Assembly: GCA_016788635.1 (NCBI GenBank)
Contig: JAEUSU010000024.1
Coordinates: 1-64,000, forward strand
Origin: Flavobacteriales bacterium
GTDB lineage: Bacteria; Bacteroidota; Bacteroidia; Flavobacteriales_F; PHOS-HE28
Direction of reading: 5' to 3'
DNA length: 64,000 bases
The notes beneath the pieces are model-generated. The model was not told the origin of the DNA. It did not search any database and worked only from the letters and a program-made list of their open reading frames with translations. Below are positions 45,756-58,523 of the stretch, piece after piece. The stretch's first letter is position 1; each line of letters opens with the position of its first letter. The position numbers were made by a program, and so were the translations under genes.

Positions 45756-48700
45756 ATGCTCCCTGTCCTCGATCGTTCCTCCATCGCGCGTGTACCGTTG
45801 CTGGTCGCGGTGGCCATCGGCTGCCTGTTGCTTGGGGGGGATGCACATGCGGCAGGGCGGGCGTGGTTGAGCACACCCGTGCTTCAAGTGGACTCGCCGG
45901 TGATCGACCTCACCTTCCCCATCACCGATCCGGTGGCGCCGGGCGAGCCTGGAGGGGGCTCGATCAACCTGCAGGACCCGAGCAACCTGCAGAACACCGT
46001 GGTGTACGACCCGGTCACCGGGCAATACGTGATCCAGACCACCGTGGGGGGAAGCTTCGACTACCGCCCGCCCATGGGCATGACCCTGGAGGAGTACCTG
46101 AACTACGACATGGAGCGCTCCATGAGCACCTATTGGACCGAGCGTGTGGAGGACGAAAGTGTAGGGGCCACCAAGGGCTTGATACCCACGATCAACGTGC
46201 GCAGCGAAGCTTTCGACCGGATCTTCGGCGGCAGCACGATCGACATCCGTCCGCAGGGTACGGCCGAGATCATCCTTGGTGTGAATGTGAGCAAGACGGA
46301 CAATCCCCGCATTCCGATCCAACAACGGCGCATCACCACTCTCGACTTCGACCAGCGCATACAGATGAACCTGGTGGGCAACATCGGGGACAAGCTGAAG
46401 ATCAACACCAATTACAACACGCAGGCCACCTTCGATTTCGAGAACCAGGTGAAGTTGGACTACACCGGTTATGAGGACGAGATCATCCAGAAGATCGAGA
46501 TGGGCAATGTGAGCCTGCCGCTCACCAGCCAGCTCATCCAAGGCAGCCAGAGCCTCTTCGGCATCAAGACCCAACTGCGCTTCGGCCGCCTGATGGCCAC
46601 GGCCATCTTCAGCCAGGAGAAGAGCCAGCGACGCAACATCCAGGTGGCGGGTGGTGCGCAGACCACCTTCTTCGACATCAAGGCGGACGAGTATGAGGCC
46701 AACCGCTACTACTTCCTCAACTACTTCTTCCGCAACAACTTCGAGAACGCGCTGCGCACCCTGCCCACGGTGAACAGTCCCATCCAGATCACGCGTGTGG
46801 AGGTATGGGTGACCAACATGCGGAACGATTTCACCCAGAACCGGAACGTGGTGGCGTTCACGGACCTGGGCGAGGATATCGCGCACGTGAGCCCGGACCT
46901 GGTGGCCAATGGGTTCATTACCGACGGATCGGGCAATCTACCGGCCAATGCCCAGAACAGCCTCTATGGCACGGTCAGCACGAACCCGGGCATCCGCGGG
47001 TTCGACAACTCATCGGCCACGCTCCAGGCACTTGGTCTCACAGCTGCCGTGCACTTTGAAAAGTTGGAGATGGCACGCCTGCTTGGCCCCAACGAGTTCA
47101 CCATGAACGAGCGGCTGGGCTTCATCACCCTGAACCAGGCGCTGAACAATGATGAGGTGCTGGCCGTGGCCTATCAGTACACCTACCAGGGCCAGACCTT
47201 CCAAGTGGGCGAGTTCAGCACGGACGGCGTGACCCCGCCCAACGCGCTCATCCTGCGTTTGCTGAAGGCCACCATCACCAACCCGCGCATCCCGCTGTGG
47301 GACCTGATGATGAAGAACGTGTACTCCCTGGGCGCCTTCCAGGTGAACCGTGACAAGTTCCGCCTGGACCTGGTCTACAACAACCCGGTGACCGGTGTGG
47401 ACATCAACTACGTGCCCCGTGCACCGATCGACCAGTACCCTTTGTTGCAGGTGATGGGGATGGACCGGCTTGATCCCAACAACGCCCCCAACCCGGATGG
47501 CTGGTTCGATTTCATCGATGGCGCTGCCCTTACAGGGGGGACCATCAATACGCAGAACGGACGGGTCTTCTTCCCGGTACTGGAGCCTTTCGGAAGCCAC
47601 TTGAACAAGATGCTCATCGGACCGGACCCCACCGTTCCCATCACCGACACGCTCATCCGGCGCAGCATCGTGTACCAGGTGCTCTATGACAGTACCCGCA
47701 TTGCCGCGCAGAACCAGCCGGAGCTGAACCGCTTCCGCCTGAAGGGAAGTTTCCAGAGCGCCAGCAGTGATGTGATCAACCTGAACGCGGTGAACATTCC
47801 ACGAGGCGGCGTGCGCGTAACGGCCGGTGGGGTGACCCTTGTGGAGAATCAGGACTATACCGTGGACTACAACCTGGGCCGCGTGAAGATCCTGAACCAG
47901 GGCATTCTTGAAAGTGGCACACCCATCAACATCAGCGTGGAAAGCAACACGCTCTTCAGCATTCAGACCAAAACAATGGCCGGGGCAAGGCTGGACTACC
48001 AGGTGAACAAGGACTTCACCATTGGTGGTACGGTCATGAACCTCTATGAACGTCCGCTTACGCAGAAGGTGCGCGTGGGCAACGAGCCCATCAGCAACAC
48101 CATGGTGGGGCTGGATGCGAACTGGCGAACACAGAGCAATTGGGTCACGAGCATGGTGGACAAGCTACCCTTCCTGGCCACCAAACAAGTGAGCAACGTG
48201 AACGCCAGTGCGGAGGTCGCACGCATCTTCCCCGGTCACAGCCGCGCCATCGGCGATGAGGGCATGAGCTACATCGACGACTTCGAGGGCAGCGTGAGCA
48301 CCATCGACCTGCGCACCCAGAGCCAATGGTTCCATGCCGCCACCCCGTTGGGCCAGCCGGACCTGTTCCCGGAAGGTGACTACATCAACGACCTGCGCAA
48401 TGGTTTCCGGCGATCGCTGCTGGCCTGGTACGTGATCGATCCGTTGTTCTTCCGCAACAACTCGCTCACCCCACCCAACATCACCGGGGTGATGCAGGGT
48501 GACAACCGCATGCGCGAAGTGCTGGAGCAGGAGGTCTTTCCCAACCGCCAGCTGCCCACCGGCACACCGGCGAACATCCCGGTGCTGGACCTGGCGTATT
48601 ACCCGGACGAGCGTGGCCCGTACAACTTCAACCCGAACCTGAACAACGATGGCACGCTGGCCAACGATCCCGCATTGAACTGGGCGGGCATCCAGCGGCG

Positions 48701-51700
48701 CATCACCACCACCGATTTCGAGACCAGCAACATCGAGATCATCCAGTTCTGGGTGATGGACCCTTTCAATCCGACGGTAAGCAACTCCGTTGGCGATCCG
48801 GCCACCAACATCAACAGTCCCAACACGTCCGGCGGCGACCTCTTCATCAACCTGGGCAACATCAGCGAGGATGTGCTGCGTGATGGACGCAAATCCTTTG
48901 AGAACGGACTGCCCGAAGGGCCCGGACCATCGGCCAACAGCACCACCACCACGGCATGGGGTGTGGTGCCCACCACACAGAGCGTGGTGAATGCCTTCGC
49001 GATCAATCCCGATAATTCATTCCGCTTCCAGGATATTGGTATGGATGGATTGAGCAGCAATCTGCTGGACAACGAAGGCCGCAGCGAGCAGAGCTTCTTC
49101 GAGGACTATTTGAACAGCCTGCCACCGGGTGCACGCGCGCGCTGGCAGAACGACCCCTCTGGTGACAATTACCACTTCTTCCGCGGCAGCGATTATGATG
49201 CGCTGGGTTACGATATCCTGCAGCGCTACAAGATCTTCAACGGACCCGAGGGGAACTCCATTTCGGACGAGGATTCACCCGAACCCTATCCCACACAGAG
49301 CAATACCCTTCCCACCACCGAGGATATCAATCAGGACCAGAACCTGGGAGAGAGCGAAAGCTATTTCCAGTACCGCGTGAGCATGCGCCCGCAGGACATG
49401 GTGGTGGGCCGCAACTTCATCACGGACCGTATCCTGGCCACGGCGAACACGCCCGATGGCCCTCGCCAGGTGTACTGGTACCAGTTCAAGGTGCCGGTGC
49501 GGCTGCCCGAGCAGGTGGTGGGCGGGCTGCAGGACTTCCGCAGCATCCGCTTCATGCGCATGTTCGTCACCGGTTGGGCGCAGCCCGTGGTGCTGCGCTT
49601 CGCACGGCTGGAGTTCGTGCGGGGCGAATGGCGCAAGTACAACTTCAGTCTGGAGACACCGGGTGAGAGCCTGGGCACCGACCCGGACCCCACGTTGTAC
49701 GAGACCGCGGCCGTGAACATCGAGGAGAACGGCAACCGCATCCCCATCAATTACACGCTCCCTCCGGGCATCAACCAGCAGGTGGACGTGGCCAGCGCCA
49801 ACCTGCGCAACCTGAACGAACAGAGCCTGCAAATGAAGGTGTGCAACCTGCGCGATGGGGATGCCCGTGCCAGCTTCCGCAACGTGAGCTTCGACATCCG
49901 CAGCTACAAGAAGCTCGAGATGTTCATCCACGCGGAAGGCAGTGACCCGGCCGACCCCCTGCAGTACGGGGACATCAGCGTGTTCATCCGGCTGGGCAAC
50001 GACTTCGATCAGAATTACTACGAGTACGAAGTGCCTGTGGTGCCCTCGGTCTTCTTCAATCAGGACCCCTTCAATGTGTGGCCCGAAGCCAACAACATGG
50101 TGGTGGAGTTCGCCAAGCTGAATGATATGAAGATCCAGCGCAACCAGTCGGGCTTCCCGATCAACCAGCGCTACATCCAGTACGACAACGACCGCCGCAT
50201 CGTGGTGAAGGGCAATCCGAACCTGAGCCAGATGAAGACCATCATGATCGGCATCCGCAACCCGAAGAAGGATGGCGAGGAGGCCAACATCTGGCGCGTG
50301 GATGATGGTTTGCCCCAGTGCGCAGAGGTGTGGGTGAACGAGCTCCGCCTGACCGACTTCGACCAGTCGGGTGGTTGGGCGGCCATCGCACGCGTGAACA
50401 CCACCCTGGCCGATCTGGGCAACCTGAGCGTGGCGGGCAATTACAGCACCCCGTTCTGGGGCCAGATCGACAAGCGCGTGAGCGAACGCCAGCGCGAGAC
50501 CAACTACGGCGTGGACGTGGCCGCCAACCTGGAGATGGGCAAGTTCCTGCCGGAGAGCAGTGGCATCAAGGTGCCCATGTTCGTGGGCTACACCGAGCAG
50601 GTGAGCCTGCCCCAGTTCGACCCCCTGAACCCGGACATCCTCTGGGACGATGCCACGCGTACGTTGACACCCGAGGAGAAGAAGGAACGCAGAAAGCAGT
50701 CGCGCACCTACACGCGAAGACGCAGCATCAACTTCACCAATGTGCGGAAGGAGCGCACCGCCGGCAAGGGCGGAGGTGGGGGCGGGCCGCCCAAGGAGCG
50801 CTTCTACGACCTGGAGAACATCACCCTGAGCTACGCCTACAGCGACCAGGAATTCTCGGATGTGAACACCGAGATCGACAACACGCGCACCTACCGGGGC
50901 ACGATCGCCTATCAGCACTCGCCCAAACCGCGACCGGTGAGGCCGTTCGAGGGCATCGCCTTGATCGACAAGAGCAAGTGGTTGAAGCTCATCAAGGACT
51001 TCAACTTCAACGTCGGCTTCCAGCAGCTCACGTTCCGAACGGGCATTGACAGGTCCTATCAGGAGCGCCTGATCCGGCCCAACCCGGACATTGAGAGCCT
51101 GCCCCTGCCGCCCACCTACAACAAGACCTTCAACTGGACCACCCAGTATGGCTTCCGGTATGAGTTGACCAAGAGCATCAAGCTCGATTTCATGGCCAAC
51201 AACAACGCCTTTGTGGGTGAGCCGCCCGGCCGGGTGGACCCCAAGTTCCGCGACGAGTACGAGGTGTGGCGCGACAGCGTGCTGGCCAGCATCCGCAACT
51301 GGGGCGAGACCACGCACTACGACCATACGGTGAACGTGACCTACATGCTGCCGCTGGACAAATTCCCGATGACCGACTGGATCACCAGCAACCTGACCTA
51401 CATCGCCGGCTACCAATGGGACCGTGCACCGCTCGCACAGGATTCCCTCGGTAACACGGTGCAGAACTCGCAGAACATCGCCATCAACGGCCAGTTCAAC
51501 TTTGTGAACCTCTATAACAAGAGCAAGTACCTGAAGAAGATCAACGACAAGGGCCGCCAGAGCCGCCCGGGTACCACAGGCCGCGCCGCGCCCACCGCAC
51601 CTCCCAGGGGCGATGCGGGCAAGGACCCCAAGGACGAGCCCAAGTCGAAGATCAACGTGCTGGAAGGTCTTGCGCGCATTCTGATGAGCATTCGCAACGG

Positions 51701-53033
51701 CACCCTCACCTACAGCCAGACCAGTGGCATCCTGCTGCCCGGCTATGGGCAGCGGACCAATGCGCTGGGCATGGCACCGGATTTCAATGCGCCGGGCTGG
51801 GGCTTCATCCTGGGCCAGCAGAACCACAACCTCAGTGGGGACATCGTACGCGATTTCGCCACGGACGCTGCGGAGAACGGATGGTTGGTACAGACCCCCA
51901 GCATCTTCAATCCTTACACCAACACCCGCACGGAGACCATCAATGGCCGGCTGACCTTGGAGCCCATCCGCCACCTGCGCATCGATCTGCTCGCCAACCG
52001 CACCTACAGCAACAACCGCAGTTCGTTCTTCCGGTGGAGTGATTCCCTGCAGACCTATGTGAACGACAGTCCGCGTGAGTTCGGCAGTTTCAGCGTGAGC
52101 ACCATCACCTGGGCCACCACCTTCTCGCGCGATGTGGAGAGCAACGTGAACGCCGTGTTCCAGCAGTTGCTGGACAGCCGCGCCATCATCAGCGGCCGGT
52201 TGGGGGCTGAGAACCCCTTGAGCAGTCTGCCAGCCGACAGCCTGTATTGGACGGGTTACGGATCCACCAGCCAGGACGTGCTCATCCCCGCCTTCCTTGC
52301 CGCCTACACCGGCAAAGGTGCGGACAAGGTGAGCCTGGACCCTTACTCGCTGATCCCCCTGCCCAACTGGGACATCACCTACGACGGGCTCAGCCGGTTG
52401 GAGTTCTTCAAGAAGTACTTCCGCACCTTCACATTGAACCACAGCTACCGCAGCACCTTCAACATGGGCAACTACCAGACGAACCTGCTCTTCCTGGAGG
52501 ATGGCAGCGCCGTGGATGTGGCCGGCAACTTCATCCCCTCACGACAGATCACGGTGGTCACCATCACCGAGGCCATGCGCCCGTTCATCAACTTCGACGC
52601 CACCCTGCAGAACAGCCTGCTCACCAAGTTCGAGTACAACCGCGATCGGAGCCTCAGCTTCAGCCTTTCCAACCTGCAGGTGACCGAGGTGCGCGGCAAG
52701 GAGTTCGTGATCGGCAGCGGATACCGCTTCAAGAACGTGAAGTTCCCCTTTGCCGTGGGGGGTAAACCACCCAAGAGCGACCTGAACGTGCGCCTGGACC
52801 TGAGCTGGCGCCAGAACAACACGGTGATCCGCAAGATGGAGGAAGGGGTGAACCAGGTGACGGCCGGTCAGGACATCATCAGTATCAAGGCCTCGGCGGA
52901 TTATGTGCTGAGCCAGCGGCTCAATATTCGCGGCTATTTTGAGCGCGTGATCAACCGGCCGGTGATCAGCACCACCTTCCCCAGTGCCAATACCAAGGCC
53001 GGCATCAGCCTGCGCTTCACGCTTGCCCAATAA
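45756..53033 (+). CDS. sprA: Type IX secretion outer-membrane translocon SprA/Sov
   Basis: A 2425-residue giant beta-barrel that forms the outer-membrane channel of type IX secretion and releases proteins with C-terminal sorting domains. The N-terminus is a signal peptide ([15 protein letters not shown] to AHA). Strand-rich regions run throughout, and conserved text includes [34 protein letters not shown] and the C-terminal [16 protein letters not shown]. Length is typical for the family. A Gly-rich and basic stretch near residue 1670 ([12 protein letters not shown]) and a Pro/Arg-rich loop near 1945 are likely flexible loops. It is followed by gcvH, 56 bases on. Likely cargo in this window: the proteins at 16987, 41838 and 43533. 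Confidence 0.95.
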   Translation: MLPVLDRSSIARVPLLVAVAIGCLLLGGDAHAAGRAWLSTPVLQVDSPVIDLTFPITDPVAPGEPGGGSINLQDPSNLQNTVVYDPVTGQYVIQTTVGGSFDYRPPMGMTLEEYLNYDMERSMSTYWTERVEDESVGATKGLIPTINVRSEAFDRIFGGSTIDIRPQGTAEIILGVNVSKTDNPRIPIQQRRITTLDFDQRIQMNLVGNIGDKLKINTNYNTQATFDFENQVKLDYTGYEDEIIQKIEMGNVSLPLTSQLIQGSQSLFGIKTQLRFGRLMATAIFSQEKSQRRNIQVAGGAQTTFFDIKADEYEANRYYFLNYFFRNNFENALRTLPTVNSPIQITRVEVWVTNMRNDFTQNRNVVAFTDLGEDIAHVSPDLVANGFITDGSGNLPANAQNSLYGTVSTNPGIRGFDNSSATLQALGLTAAVHFEKLEMARLLGPNEFTMNERLGFITLNQALNNDEVLAVAYQYTYQGQTFQVGEFSTDGVTPPNALILRLLKATITNPRIPLWDLMMKNVYSLGAFQVNRDKFRLDLVYNNPVTGVDINYVPRAPIDQYPLLQVMGMDRLDPNNAPNPDGWFDFIDGAALTGGTINTQNGRVFFPVLEPFGSHLNKMLIGPDPTVPITDTLIRRSIVYQVLYDSTRIAAQNQPELNRFRLKGSFQSASSDVINLNAVNIPRGGVRVTAGGVTLVENQDYTVDYNLGRVKILNQGILESGTPINISVESNTLFSIQTKTMAGARLDYQVNKDFTIGGTVMNLYERPLTQKVRVGNEPISNTMVGLDANWRTQSNWVTSMVDKLPFLATKQVSNVNASAEVARIFPGHSRAIGDEGMSYIDDFEGSVSTIDLRTQSQWFHAATPLGQPDLFPEGDYINDLRNGFRRSLLAWYVIDPLFFRNNSLTPPNITGVMQGDNRMREVLEQEVFPNRQLPTGTPANIPVLDLAYYPDERGPYNFNPNLNNDGTLANDPALNWAGIQRRITTTDFETSNIEIIQFWVMDPFNPTVSNSVGDPATNINSPNTSGGDLFINLGNISEDVLRDGRKSFENGLPEGPGPSANSTTTTAWGVVPTTQSVVNAFAINPDNSFRFQDIGMDGLSSNLLDNEGRSEQSFFEDYLNSLPPGARARWQNDPSGDNYHFFRGSDYDALGYDILQRYKIFNGPEGNSISDEDSPEPYPTQSNTLPTTEDINQDQNLGESESYFQYRVSMRPQDMVVGRNFITDRILATANTPDGPRQVYWYQFKVPVRLPEQVVGGLQDFRSIRFMRMFVTGWAQPVVLRFARLEFVRGEWRKYNFSLETPGESLGTDPDPTLYETAAVNIEENGNRIPINYTLPPGINQQVDVASANLRNLNEQSLQMKVCNLRDGDARASFRNVSFDIRSYKKLEMFIHAEGSDPADPLQYGDISVFIRLGNDFDQNYYEYEVPVVPSVFFNQDPFNVWPEANNMVVEFAKLNDMKIQRNQSGFPINQRYIQYDNDRRIVVKGNPNLSQMKTIMIGIRNPKKDGEEANIWRVDDGLPQCAEVWVNELRLTDFDQSGGWAAIARVNTTLADLGNLSVAGNYSTPFWGQIDKRVSERQRETNYGVDVAANLEMGKFLPESSGIKVPMFVGYTEQVSLPQFDPLNPDILWDDATRTLTPEEKKERRKQSRTYTRRRSINFTNVRKERTAGKGGGGGGPPKERFYDLENITLSYAYSDQEFSDVNTEIDNTRTYRGTIAYQHSPKPRPVRPFEGIALIDKSKWLKLIKDFNFNVGFQQLTFRTGIDRSYQERLIRPNPDIESLPLPPTYNKTFNWTTQYGFRYELTKSIKLDFMANNNAFVGEPPGRVDPKFRDEYEVWRDSVLASIRNWGETTHYDHTVNVTYMLPLDKFPMTDWITSNLTYIAGYQWDRAPLAQDSLGNTVQNSQNIAINGQFNFVNLYNKSKYLKKINDKGRQSRPGTTGRAAPTAPPRGDAGKDPKDEPKSKINVLEGLARILMSIRNGTLTYSQTSGILLPGYGQRTNALGMAPDFNAPGWGFILGQQNHNLSGDIVRDFATDAAENGWLVQTPSIFNPYTNTRTETINGRLTLEPIRHLRIDLLANRTYSNNRSSFFRWSDSLQTYVNDSPREFGSFSVSTITWATTFSRDVESNVNAVFQQLLDSRAIISGRLGAENPLSSLPADSLYWTGYGSTSQDVLIPAFLAAYTGKGADKVSLDPYSLIPLPNWDITYDGLSRLEFFKKYFRTFTLNHSYRSTFNMGNYQTNLLFLEDGSAVDVAGNFIPSRQITVVTITEAMRPFINFDATLQNSLLTKFEYNRDRSLSFSLSNLQVTEVRGKEFVIGSGYRFKNVKFPFAVGGKPPKSDLNVRLDLSWRQNNTVIRKMEEGVNQVTAGQDIISIKASADYVLSQRLNIRGYFERVINRPVISTTFPSANTKAGISLRFTLAQ

Positions 53034-53089
53034 CCGGGTTTGTGGCGCTTCGCCCGATCCGCTTTCTTCGCACCTCATTCCCATCGCCG

Positions 53090-53467
53090 ATGAACATCCC
53101 AGCCGATCTGAAGTACACCAAGGACCACGAGTGGATACGTGTTGAAGGCAACGAGGCCGTAGTGGGCGTCACCGACTTTGCCCAGGGAGAATTGGGTGAC
53201 ATCGTGTTCGTGGATATCGGCAGTGTAGGCCGCCAGGTGGGCCGCGAGGAGGTGTTCGGGACCGTGGAGGCGGTGAAGACCGTCAGCGACCTGTTCATGC
53301 CCGTGGCAGGCGAAGTACTGGAGGTGAACCCTGCCCTTGCCAACGACCCGGCCGTGGTGAACCGGGACCCCTATGGGGAAGGCTGGATGGTACGCATCCG
53401 GCTGAGCGATCCTGGCGACACCGCTGGTCTGATGAGCGCCGGTGAGTATGAGGCCTTGGTGGGCTGA
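53090..53467 (+). CDS. gcvH: Glycine cleavage system H protein
   Basis: A 125-residue lipoyl carrier of the glycine cleavage system. The lipoylated Lys63 lies in [13 protein letters not shown], and [12 protein letters not shown] and GDIVFVDI are family landmarks. The ATG at 53090 gives [15 protein letters not shown], matching the family. The gcvP and gcvT genes are not nearby; linkage to sprA is common in Bacteroidota. Confidence 0.96.
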   Translation: MNIPADLKYTKDHEWIRVEGNEAVVGVTDFAQGELGDIVFVDIGSVGRQVGREEVFGTVEAVKTVSDLFMPVAGEVLEVNPALANDPAVVNRDPYGEGWMVRIRLSDPGDTAGLMSAGEYEALVG

Positions 53468-53475
53468 ACCGGTCC

Positions 53476-53874
53476 ATGCGGCCTCTTGCGCTGTTACCGC
53501 CCCTGGCCTGGGCTCTGTTGATCCTGGGCTTGTGCCTGCTTCCCGGTGAGGAATTACCGGAATGGGATTGGGCTGACCTGCTCAGCCTGGACAAACTGGT
53601 GCACGCCGGGCTGTTCGCCGTGTTGCTTGTGCTGGGGGTGCGTGCCCTGCGCATGCACGGATCCGGCCTTCGGCTGCGTTCATGGCCTGTGGCGCTGTTA
53701 ACCGGGGCCTGTATAGCCTACGGGGGAGCACTGGAACTCATGCAAGGACACCTGCTTGCTGGCCGCACGGCAGACCCCTTTGATGCCCTGGCGAACGCCT
53801 TCGGATGCGTCCTTGGACTTGTATATCTGAGCCGGTTGGACAACCGCCGGACCACTCTGCCAAGTGCCGGCTAA
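53476..53874 (+). CDS. VanZ-like membrane protein
   Basis: A 132-residue protein with four hydrophobic segments (LLPPLAWALLILGLCLLPG, LVHAGLFAVLLVLGVRAL, WPVALLTGACIAYGGALELM, ANAFGCVLGLVYL). The conserved acidic and His residues DKLVHAG, ELMQ and RTADPFDALAN are characteristic of the VanZ/teicoplanin-resistance-like family. Its biochemical role is not established. It lies 8 bases after gcvH and is probably co-transcribed. Confidence 0.87.
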   Translation: MRPLALLPPLAWALLILGLCLLPGEELPEWDWADLLSLDKLVHAGLFAVLLVLGVRALRMHGSGLRLRSWPVALLTGACIAYGGALELMQGHLLAGRTADPFDALANAFGCVLGLVYLSRLDNRRTTLPSAG

Positions 53875-53877
53875 GCG

Positions 53878-53885
53878 TACATTTG
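53878..53885 (+). promoter_or_regulatory. -7 element TACATTTG for the TonB-like gene
   Basis: Exact TAnnTTTG match, 50 bases before the ATG at 53936. Confidence 0.55.
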
Positions 53886-53935
53886 AACCATCGCCGATGT
53901 GCCGTGTACAGGACCGGTGAAACACGAAGAACAAC

Positions 53936-54601
53936 ATGACCCCCCGCAAGCAACCCGAGGCCGATCTGGAGCGCCGCCGCAGCAGCTTCATGCTCATGGG
54001 CATCCTGTGCGCCCTGGCCCTTACACTCGTAGCCTTTGAATGGACCGCCTTCGAGAAGTCGGCAGGTGACCTGGGCCAGTTGCAAATGGATTTCCTGGAG
54101 GAGGAGGTGATCCCCCCCAGTGCCACCCCGCCTCCGCCCCCGCCCCCGCCACCCGCCCCCACCACCGTGTTGGAGATCGTGGAGGACGAGAAGAAGATCG
54201 AACAGGTGGACGTGATCGATACCGAGGTGGATCAGGAGACCAACGTACAGACCTTCGAAGCACCCGAGGAGAAGGTGGAGGAGGAGCAGATCTTTACCAT
54301 TGTGGAGAAGATGCCCACCTTCCCAGGTGGCGAGAAGGAGATGTTCAAGTTCCTGGCCAAGGTGCAGGAGTATCCCCAAATGGCCGTGGACGCCGGTATC
54401 CAGGGCACCGTCTATGTCACCTTCGTGGTAGACAAGGACGGCAAGGTGAAGGACATCAAGGTGCTGCGCGGCCTGGGCGGTGGCCTGGACGAGGCCGCCG
54501 TGCGCATGGTGAGCAAGATGCCTCCTTGGGAGCCCGGCATGCAGCGCGGCAAACCGGTGAAGGTGCAATACAACCTACCGGTGCGCTTCACACTGAAGTA
54601 A
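53936..54601 (+). CDS. TonB-family energy transducer
   Basis: A 221-residue inner-membrane protein. One hydrophobic segment (FMLMGILCALALTLVAFEW) is followed by a Pro-rich stretch (PPPPPPPPPAP), an acidic linker (VEDEKKIEQVDVIDTEV) and a C-terminal TonB domain (MAVDAGIQGTVYVTFVVDKDGKV ... GKPVKVQYNLPVRF). It couples the proton motive force to outer-membrane TonB-dependent receptors such as the one at 59747. Terminator at 54621-54657. Confidence 0.92.
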   Translation: MTPRKQPEADLERRRSSFMLMGILCALALTLVAFEWTAFEKSAGDLGQLQMDFLEEEVIPPSATPPPPPPPPPAPTTVLEIVEDEKKIEQVDVIDTEVDQETNVQTFEAPEEKVEEEQIFTIVEKMPTFPGGEKEMFKFLAKVQEYPQMAVDAGIQGTVYVTFVVDKDGKVKDIKVLRGLGGGLDEAAVRMVSKMPPWEPGMQRGKPVKVQYNLPVRFTLK

Positions 54602-54620
54602 GCAGCCCCCTCATTGGAAC

Positions 54621-54657
54621 TAAAAAGCCCCCCGGATGCGGGGGGCTTTTAGTTTTT
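54621..54657. terminator. Bidirectional rho-independent terminator
   Basis: AAAAGCCCCCC (54623-54633) pairs with GGGGGGCTTTT (54640-54650) around GGATGC, with A/T runs on both sides (AGTTTTT after, TAAAAA before). It separates the convergent TonB-like and DUF4349 genes. Confidence 0.88.
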
Positions 54658-54666
54658 GGTCTGCGG

Positions 54667-55479
54667 TCATTTCGTGCGTTTGCGCCGCCAACGCCACCAG
54701 AGGAGGACACCGGCCAGGCTGACCACGAAGGGCCACAGGTGCGTGAGGCCCACGAGAAAGCGCAACAGGTTGTTCCAGCCCTCGCGCAGGGCCACCCCGA
54801 AGCGCGGGCTAAAGCGTTCGCTCACGGCCACACGCTTCTGGCAGGTGATGGAGAGCGTGCTCATGCCCACCTGGTCACGCAGGCTCTTCATGCGGGCTTC
54901 CATGCTCTCGATCTCCGCTCGCACATTGCCCAGCTCGCGTTCCACCTCCAGCATCTCCTGCACGCTCTTCGCCTGTGCCGCCAGTTCCAGGTAGCGCTTT
55001 TCCACGGCGCGCTTGGCCTCCAGCCTCGCTTCCACATCAACCCATTCAGTGGTCACATCCGCTGCATTGATGCTTCGGTTCTCCAAGCGCCCCAATGCGC
55101 TCATGCCCTCCACAAAGGCATCGAAGCGATCGGCCGGGATGCGCACCCGCAGCGTCACCGATCGGATATTGCCCCACTCGCCCCGGTCGTCCCCTTCGGC
55201 ATAGCCGCCTTCCGCTTTCACGCGCTCCAGTATCGCGGTACGTGCCGCGTCCAGGTCATCCACCTCGTAGGTGAGGCTGCCCGTGCGAATGATCTTGCGC
55301 TCTGCGGGGAGCGGCACCGCGCTTTGTCCGCCCGCATCCATGGGGGCGTTCTTGGCGAAGGTGCCTTCCGCTGCGGCGGGTTCTTCAAGCTGGTAGCTGT
55401 TCGCGCTTTCAGGCCCGGGGCGGTTGTTGCCGCAGGCCAGCAGGAACAGAATGGCGGTAATGATCGGGATGGGTCGCAT
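54667..55479 (-). CDS. DUF4349 lipoprotein
   Basis: A 270-residue lipoprotein (MRPIPIITAILFLLAC, Cys16). The DUF4349 core (RKIIRTGSLTYEVDDLDAA, SVTLRVRIPADRFDAFVEGM) is followed by a coiled coil (VEKRYLELAAQAKSVQEMLEVE) and a C-terminal membrane segment (LTHLWPFVVSLAGVLLWW) with a basic end. The function of the family is unknown, though envelope-stress or sensor partners have been proposed. Confidence 0.85.
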   Translation of the reverse strand: MRPIPIITAILFLLACGNNRPGPESANSYQLEEPAAAEGTFAKNAPMDAGGQSAVPLPAERKIIRTGSLTYEVDDLDAARTAILERVKAEGGYAEGDDRGEWGNIRSVTLRVRIPADRFDAFVEGMSALGRLENRSINAADVTTEWVDVEARLEAKRAVEKRYLELAAQAKSVQEMLEVERELGNVRAEIESMEARMKSLRDQVGMSTLSITCQKRVAVSERFSPRFGVALREGWNNLLRFLVGLTHLWPFVVSLAGVLLWWRWRRKRTK

Positions 55480-55591
55480 GGTGTATAGGTGGCTGGCTCA
55501 ACGAAGGTCACACTGTGCATCGTATGCCGGACATGGAGGAGGGTGCTCTTCGTGATGAATGGTCGGGTCGTGTTCTTCGATCCAGAACAAA

Positions 55592-56200
55592 TCACCAAGA
55601 CACCCGATAGCCCAGATGGACCGCTGCGATGTATTTGAACCCGGCCACCTCGTAAGTTGGGCCATCATTGATCTGTGTGGGACCCATGGCGATCTCACTT
55701 CCCAGGTTCAGCCACGGCGTCACGTACAGGTCCGCCTTTTTGAACGGGAACCAGGTGTACCCAATGCGCACGTTCGGGTAGATCGATCGGAAGGCCAGGT
55801 CTGTACCACTTCCCTCATGGGTGACGCGGTTGTCATACAGGAATACGGAAGGACCGAAGAAGAATCCGCGTCCATCATGGCGCAGCGAGTAATCCACGAA
55901 GAGCGCCTGGCTGGGAGCGAAGTGCAGGTCGCTCCAACCCGCATCACGGTTCGTTCCGGACAGCATCCGGTCAGGGAAGTCGGCTGCGTATACTGAGGCC
56001 ATCACACTCCAGTGTGGCAGTGCCTTGTTCGCGTAACGCAAGCTGAATGAGTAGCCGTTCAGGAGGAAGGGTGCCGGATCAAGCTCGATGGAAAGACTGG
56101 TGCCTGCTTCTTCTTGTGCCGGTCGCTGCTGTGCGTGCATGGTGAGGGGCAGGACCAGGCTGAACGTGAGGAGGGATCGATGAATGGATGGTGTGCGCAT
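55592..56200 (-). CDS. Hypothetical outer-membrane protein
   Basis: A 202-residue exported protein (signal peptide ending LTMHAQ, cleaved before QRPAQEE). The mature chain has a beta-barrel-like alternation (SFSLRYANKALPHWSVMASV, GFFFGPSVFLYDNRV, IGYTWFPFKKADLYVTPWLN) and a Trp at the very end (YRVSW), a typical last-strand end for a barrel. No family is recognised. It is downstream of the Crp/Fnr gene with 78 bases between and could be its target. The ATG at 56200 is chosen for the signal peptide. Confidence 0.7.
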   Translation of the reverse strand: MRTPSIHRSLLTFSLVLPLTMHAQQRPAQEEAGTSLSIELDPAPFLLNGYSFSLRYANKALPHWSVMASVYAADFPDRMLSGTNRDAGWSDLHFAPSQALFVDYSLRHDGRGFFFGPSVFLYDNRVTHEGSGTDLAFRSIYPNVRIGYTWFPFKKADLYVTPWLNLGSEIAMGPTQINDGPTYEVAGFKYIAAVHLGYRVSW

Positions 56201-56278
56201 GGTGTGGTTGGTTGGTGGGCGCAAAAGTCCCAGGCAGCCGGTAGGCCATGCATTATCAATTGATAAGAAGTGCGGTGG

Positions 56279-56878
56279 TCAGTGTGCCCGCGCCAGTTCC
56301 TTCCGCAGGCGGCTGAACGAGACGGGTGTGATGCCCAGATAGGAAGCGATCACCGCATGGGATATCCGGTTCTCCAGGCCGGGGAACTCCACGCGGAAGT
56401 CGATGAGCCGGTCGCGAGCGGATCGTTCCCGGAACGACACCGCCTGGCGGATGGTGCCGATCAACTCCTGCTCCACCACCTTCAGGCCGAAGACGCGCAG
56501 GTCCTCGTGCGCATAACGCAGGCTGTCGAAGGTGGCCACGGGTACCGCAGCGATCTGCGAGGGTTCCAGGGCCTGCAGGTCGAACATGCTGCGGCCGTTC
56601 ACCGTGCGGGCGAAATGCGGAGTGATCGTCGATCCTTCCACATGAAAGGCTGAGGTGACCCGTTCACCGGAAGGGTCGAGGACATGCCGGTGCAGGATCC
56701 CCTTGAGCAGGAAGTACTCGCATTGATCGGGGGTGCCTGAGCTTGCCAAATGCTCATCCCTGGCCAGGTTTCGCACGGTGGCCTGTTCAGCGACGAGCGA
56801 GACCGCATGCATGCCCACGGTGTGGTATCGCTGCATGATGGTTGCCAACAGTGCTGTGAGAGCGGACTCCATCGGCAT
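56279..56878 (-). CDS. Crp/Fnr-family transcription regulator
   Basis: A 199-residue regulator. Residues about 25-125 form a cyclic-nucleotide-like domain (LASSGTPDQCEYFLLKGILHRHV). The C-terminal part is a winged helix containing the recognition region SHAVIASYLGITPVSFSRLRKEL. The arginine expected for cAMP binding is not evident, so another ligand or none is likely. An in-frame ATG at 56872 is possible. Confidence 0.87.
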   Translation of the reverse strand: MPMESALTALLATIMQRYHTVGMHAVSLVAEQATVRNLARDEHLASSGTPDQCEYFLLKGILHRHVLDPSGERVTSAFHVEGSTITPHFARTVNGRSMFDLQALEPSQIAAVPVATFDSLRYAHEDLRVFGLKVVEQELIGTIRQAVSFRERSARDRLIDFRVEFPGLENRISHAVIASYLGITPVSFSRLRKELARAH

Positions 56879-56912
56879 TCAGTGCATGAATGTAACGTCC
56901 GGACCGGCCATG

Positions 56913-56940
56913 AAAAAGCCCGTGCAGTTCGCACGGGCTT
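56913..56940 (-). terminator. Terminator after gdhA
   Basis: AAGCCCGTGC (56916-56925) pairs with GCACGGGCTT (56931-56940) around AGTTC. On the minus strand the stem is followed by TTTTT, directly downstream of the gdhA stop. Confidence 0.85.
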
Positions 56941-56962
56941 CTCCTCTGTTGCGGTCGATCCC

Positions 56963-58444
<1,482 letters not shown>

Positions 58445-58450
58445 TCACAA

Positions 58451-58491
58451 ACCCTCAACCCATGTCAACCCTCAACCCATGTCAACCCTCA
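58451..58491. repeat. 17-bp tandem repeat upstream of gdhA
   Basis: ACCCTCAACCCATGTCA occurs at 58451-58467 and 58468-58484, followed by a partial third copy ACCCTCA. The flanking gap 58385-58450 is rich in GGTTG/CAACC words. No protein frame is supported here. Confidence 0.7.
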
Positions 58492-58523
58492 TCCGGCGCG
58501 GGGCTTTGTGTGCAGGGCCAACC

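Noticed and set aside
49275-52442. 1055-codon open frame antisense to sprA
   Set aside because: It is a by-product of high GC and codon bias opposite a clearly real gene; its product is a His/Val/Gly-rich low-complexity translation with no domain.
58451-58491. Possible CRISPR array
   Set aside because: Units are 17 bp directly abutting with no spacers, so this is a simple tandem repeat.
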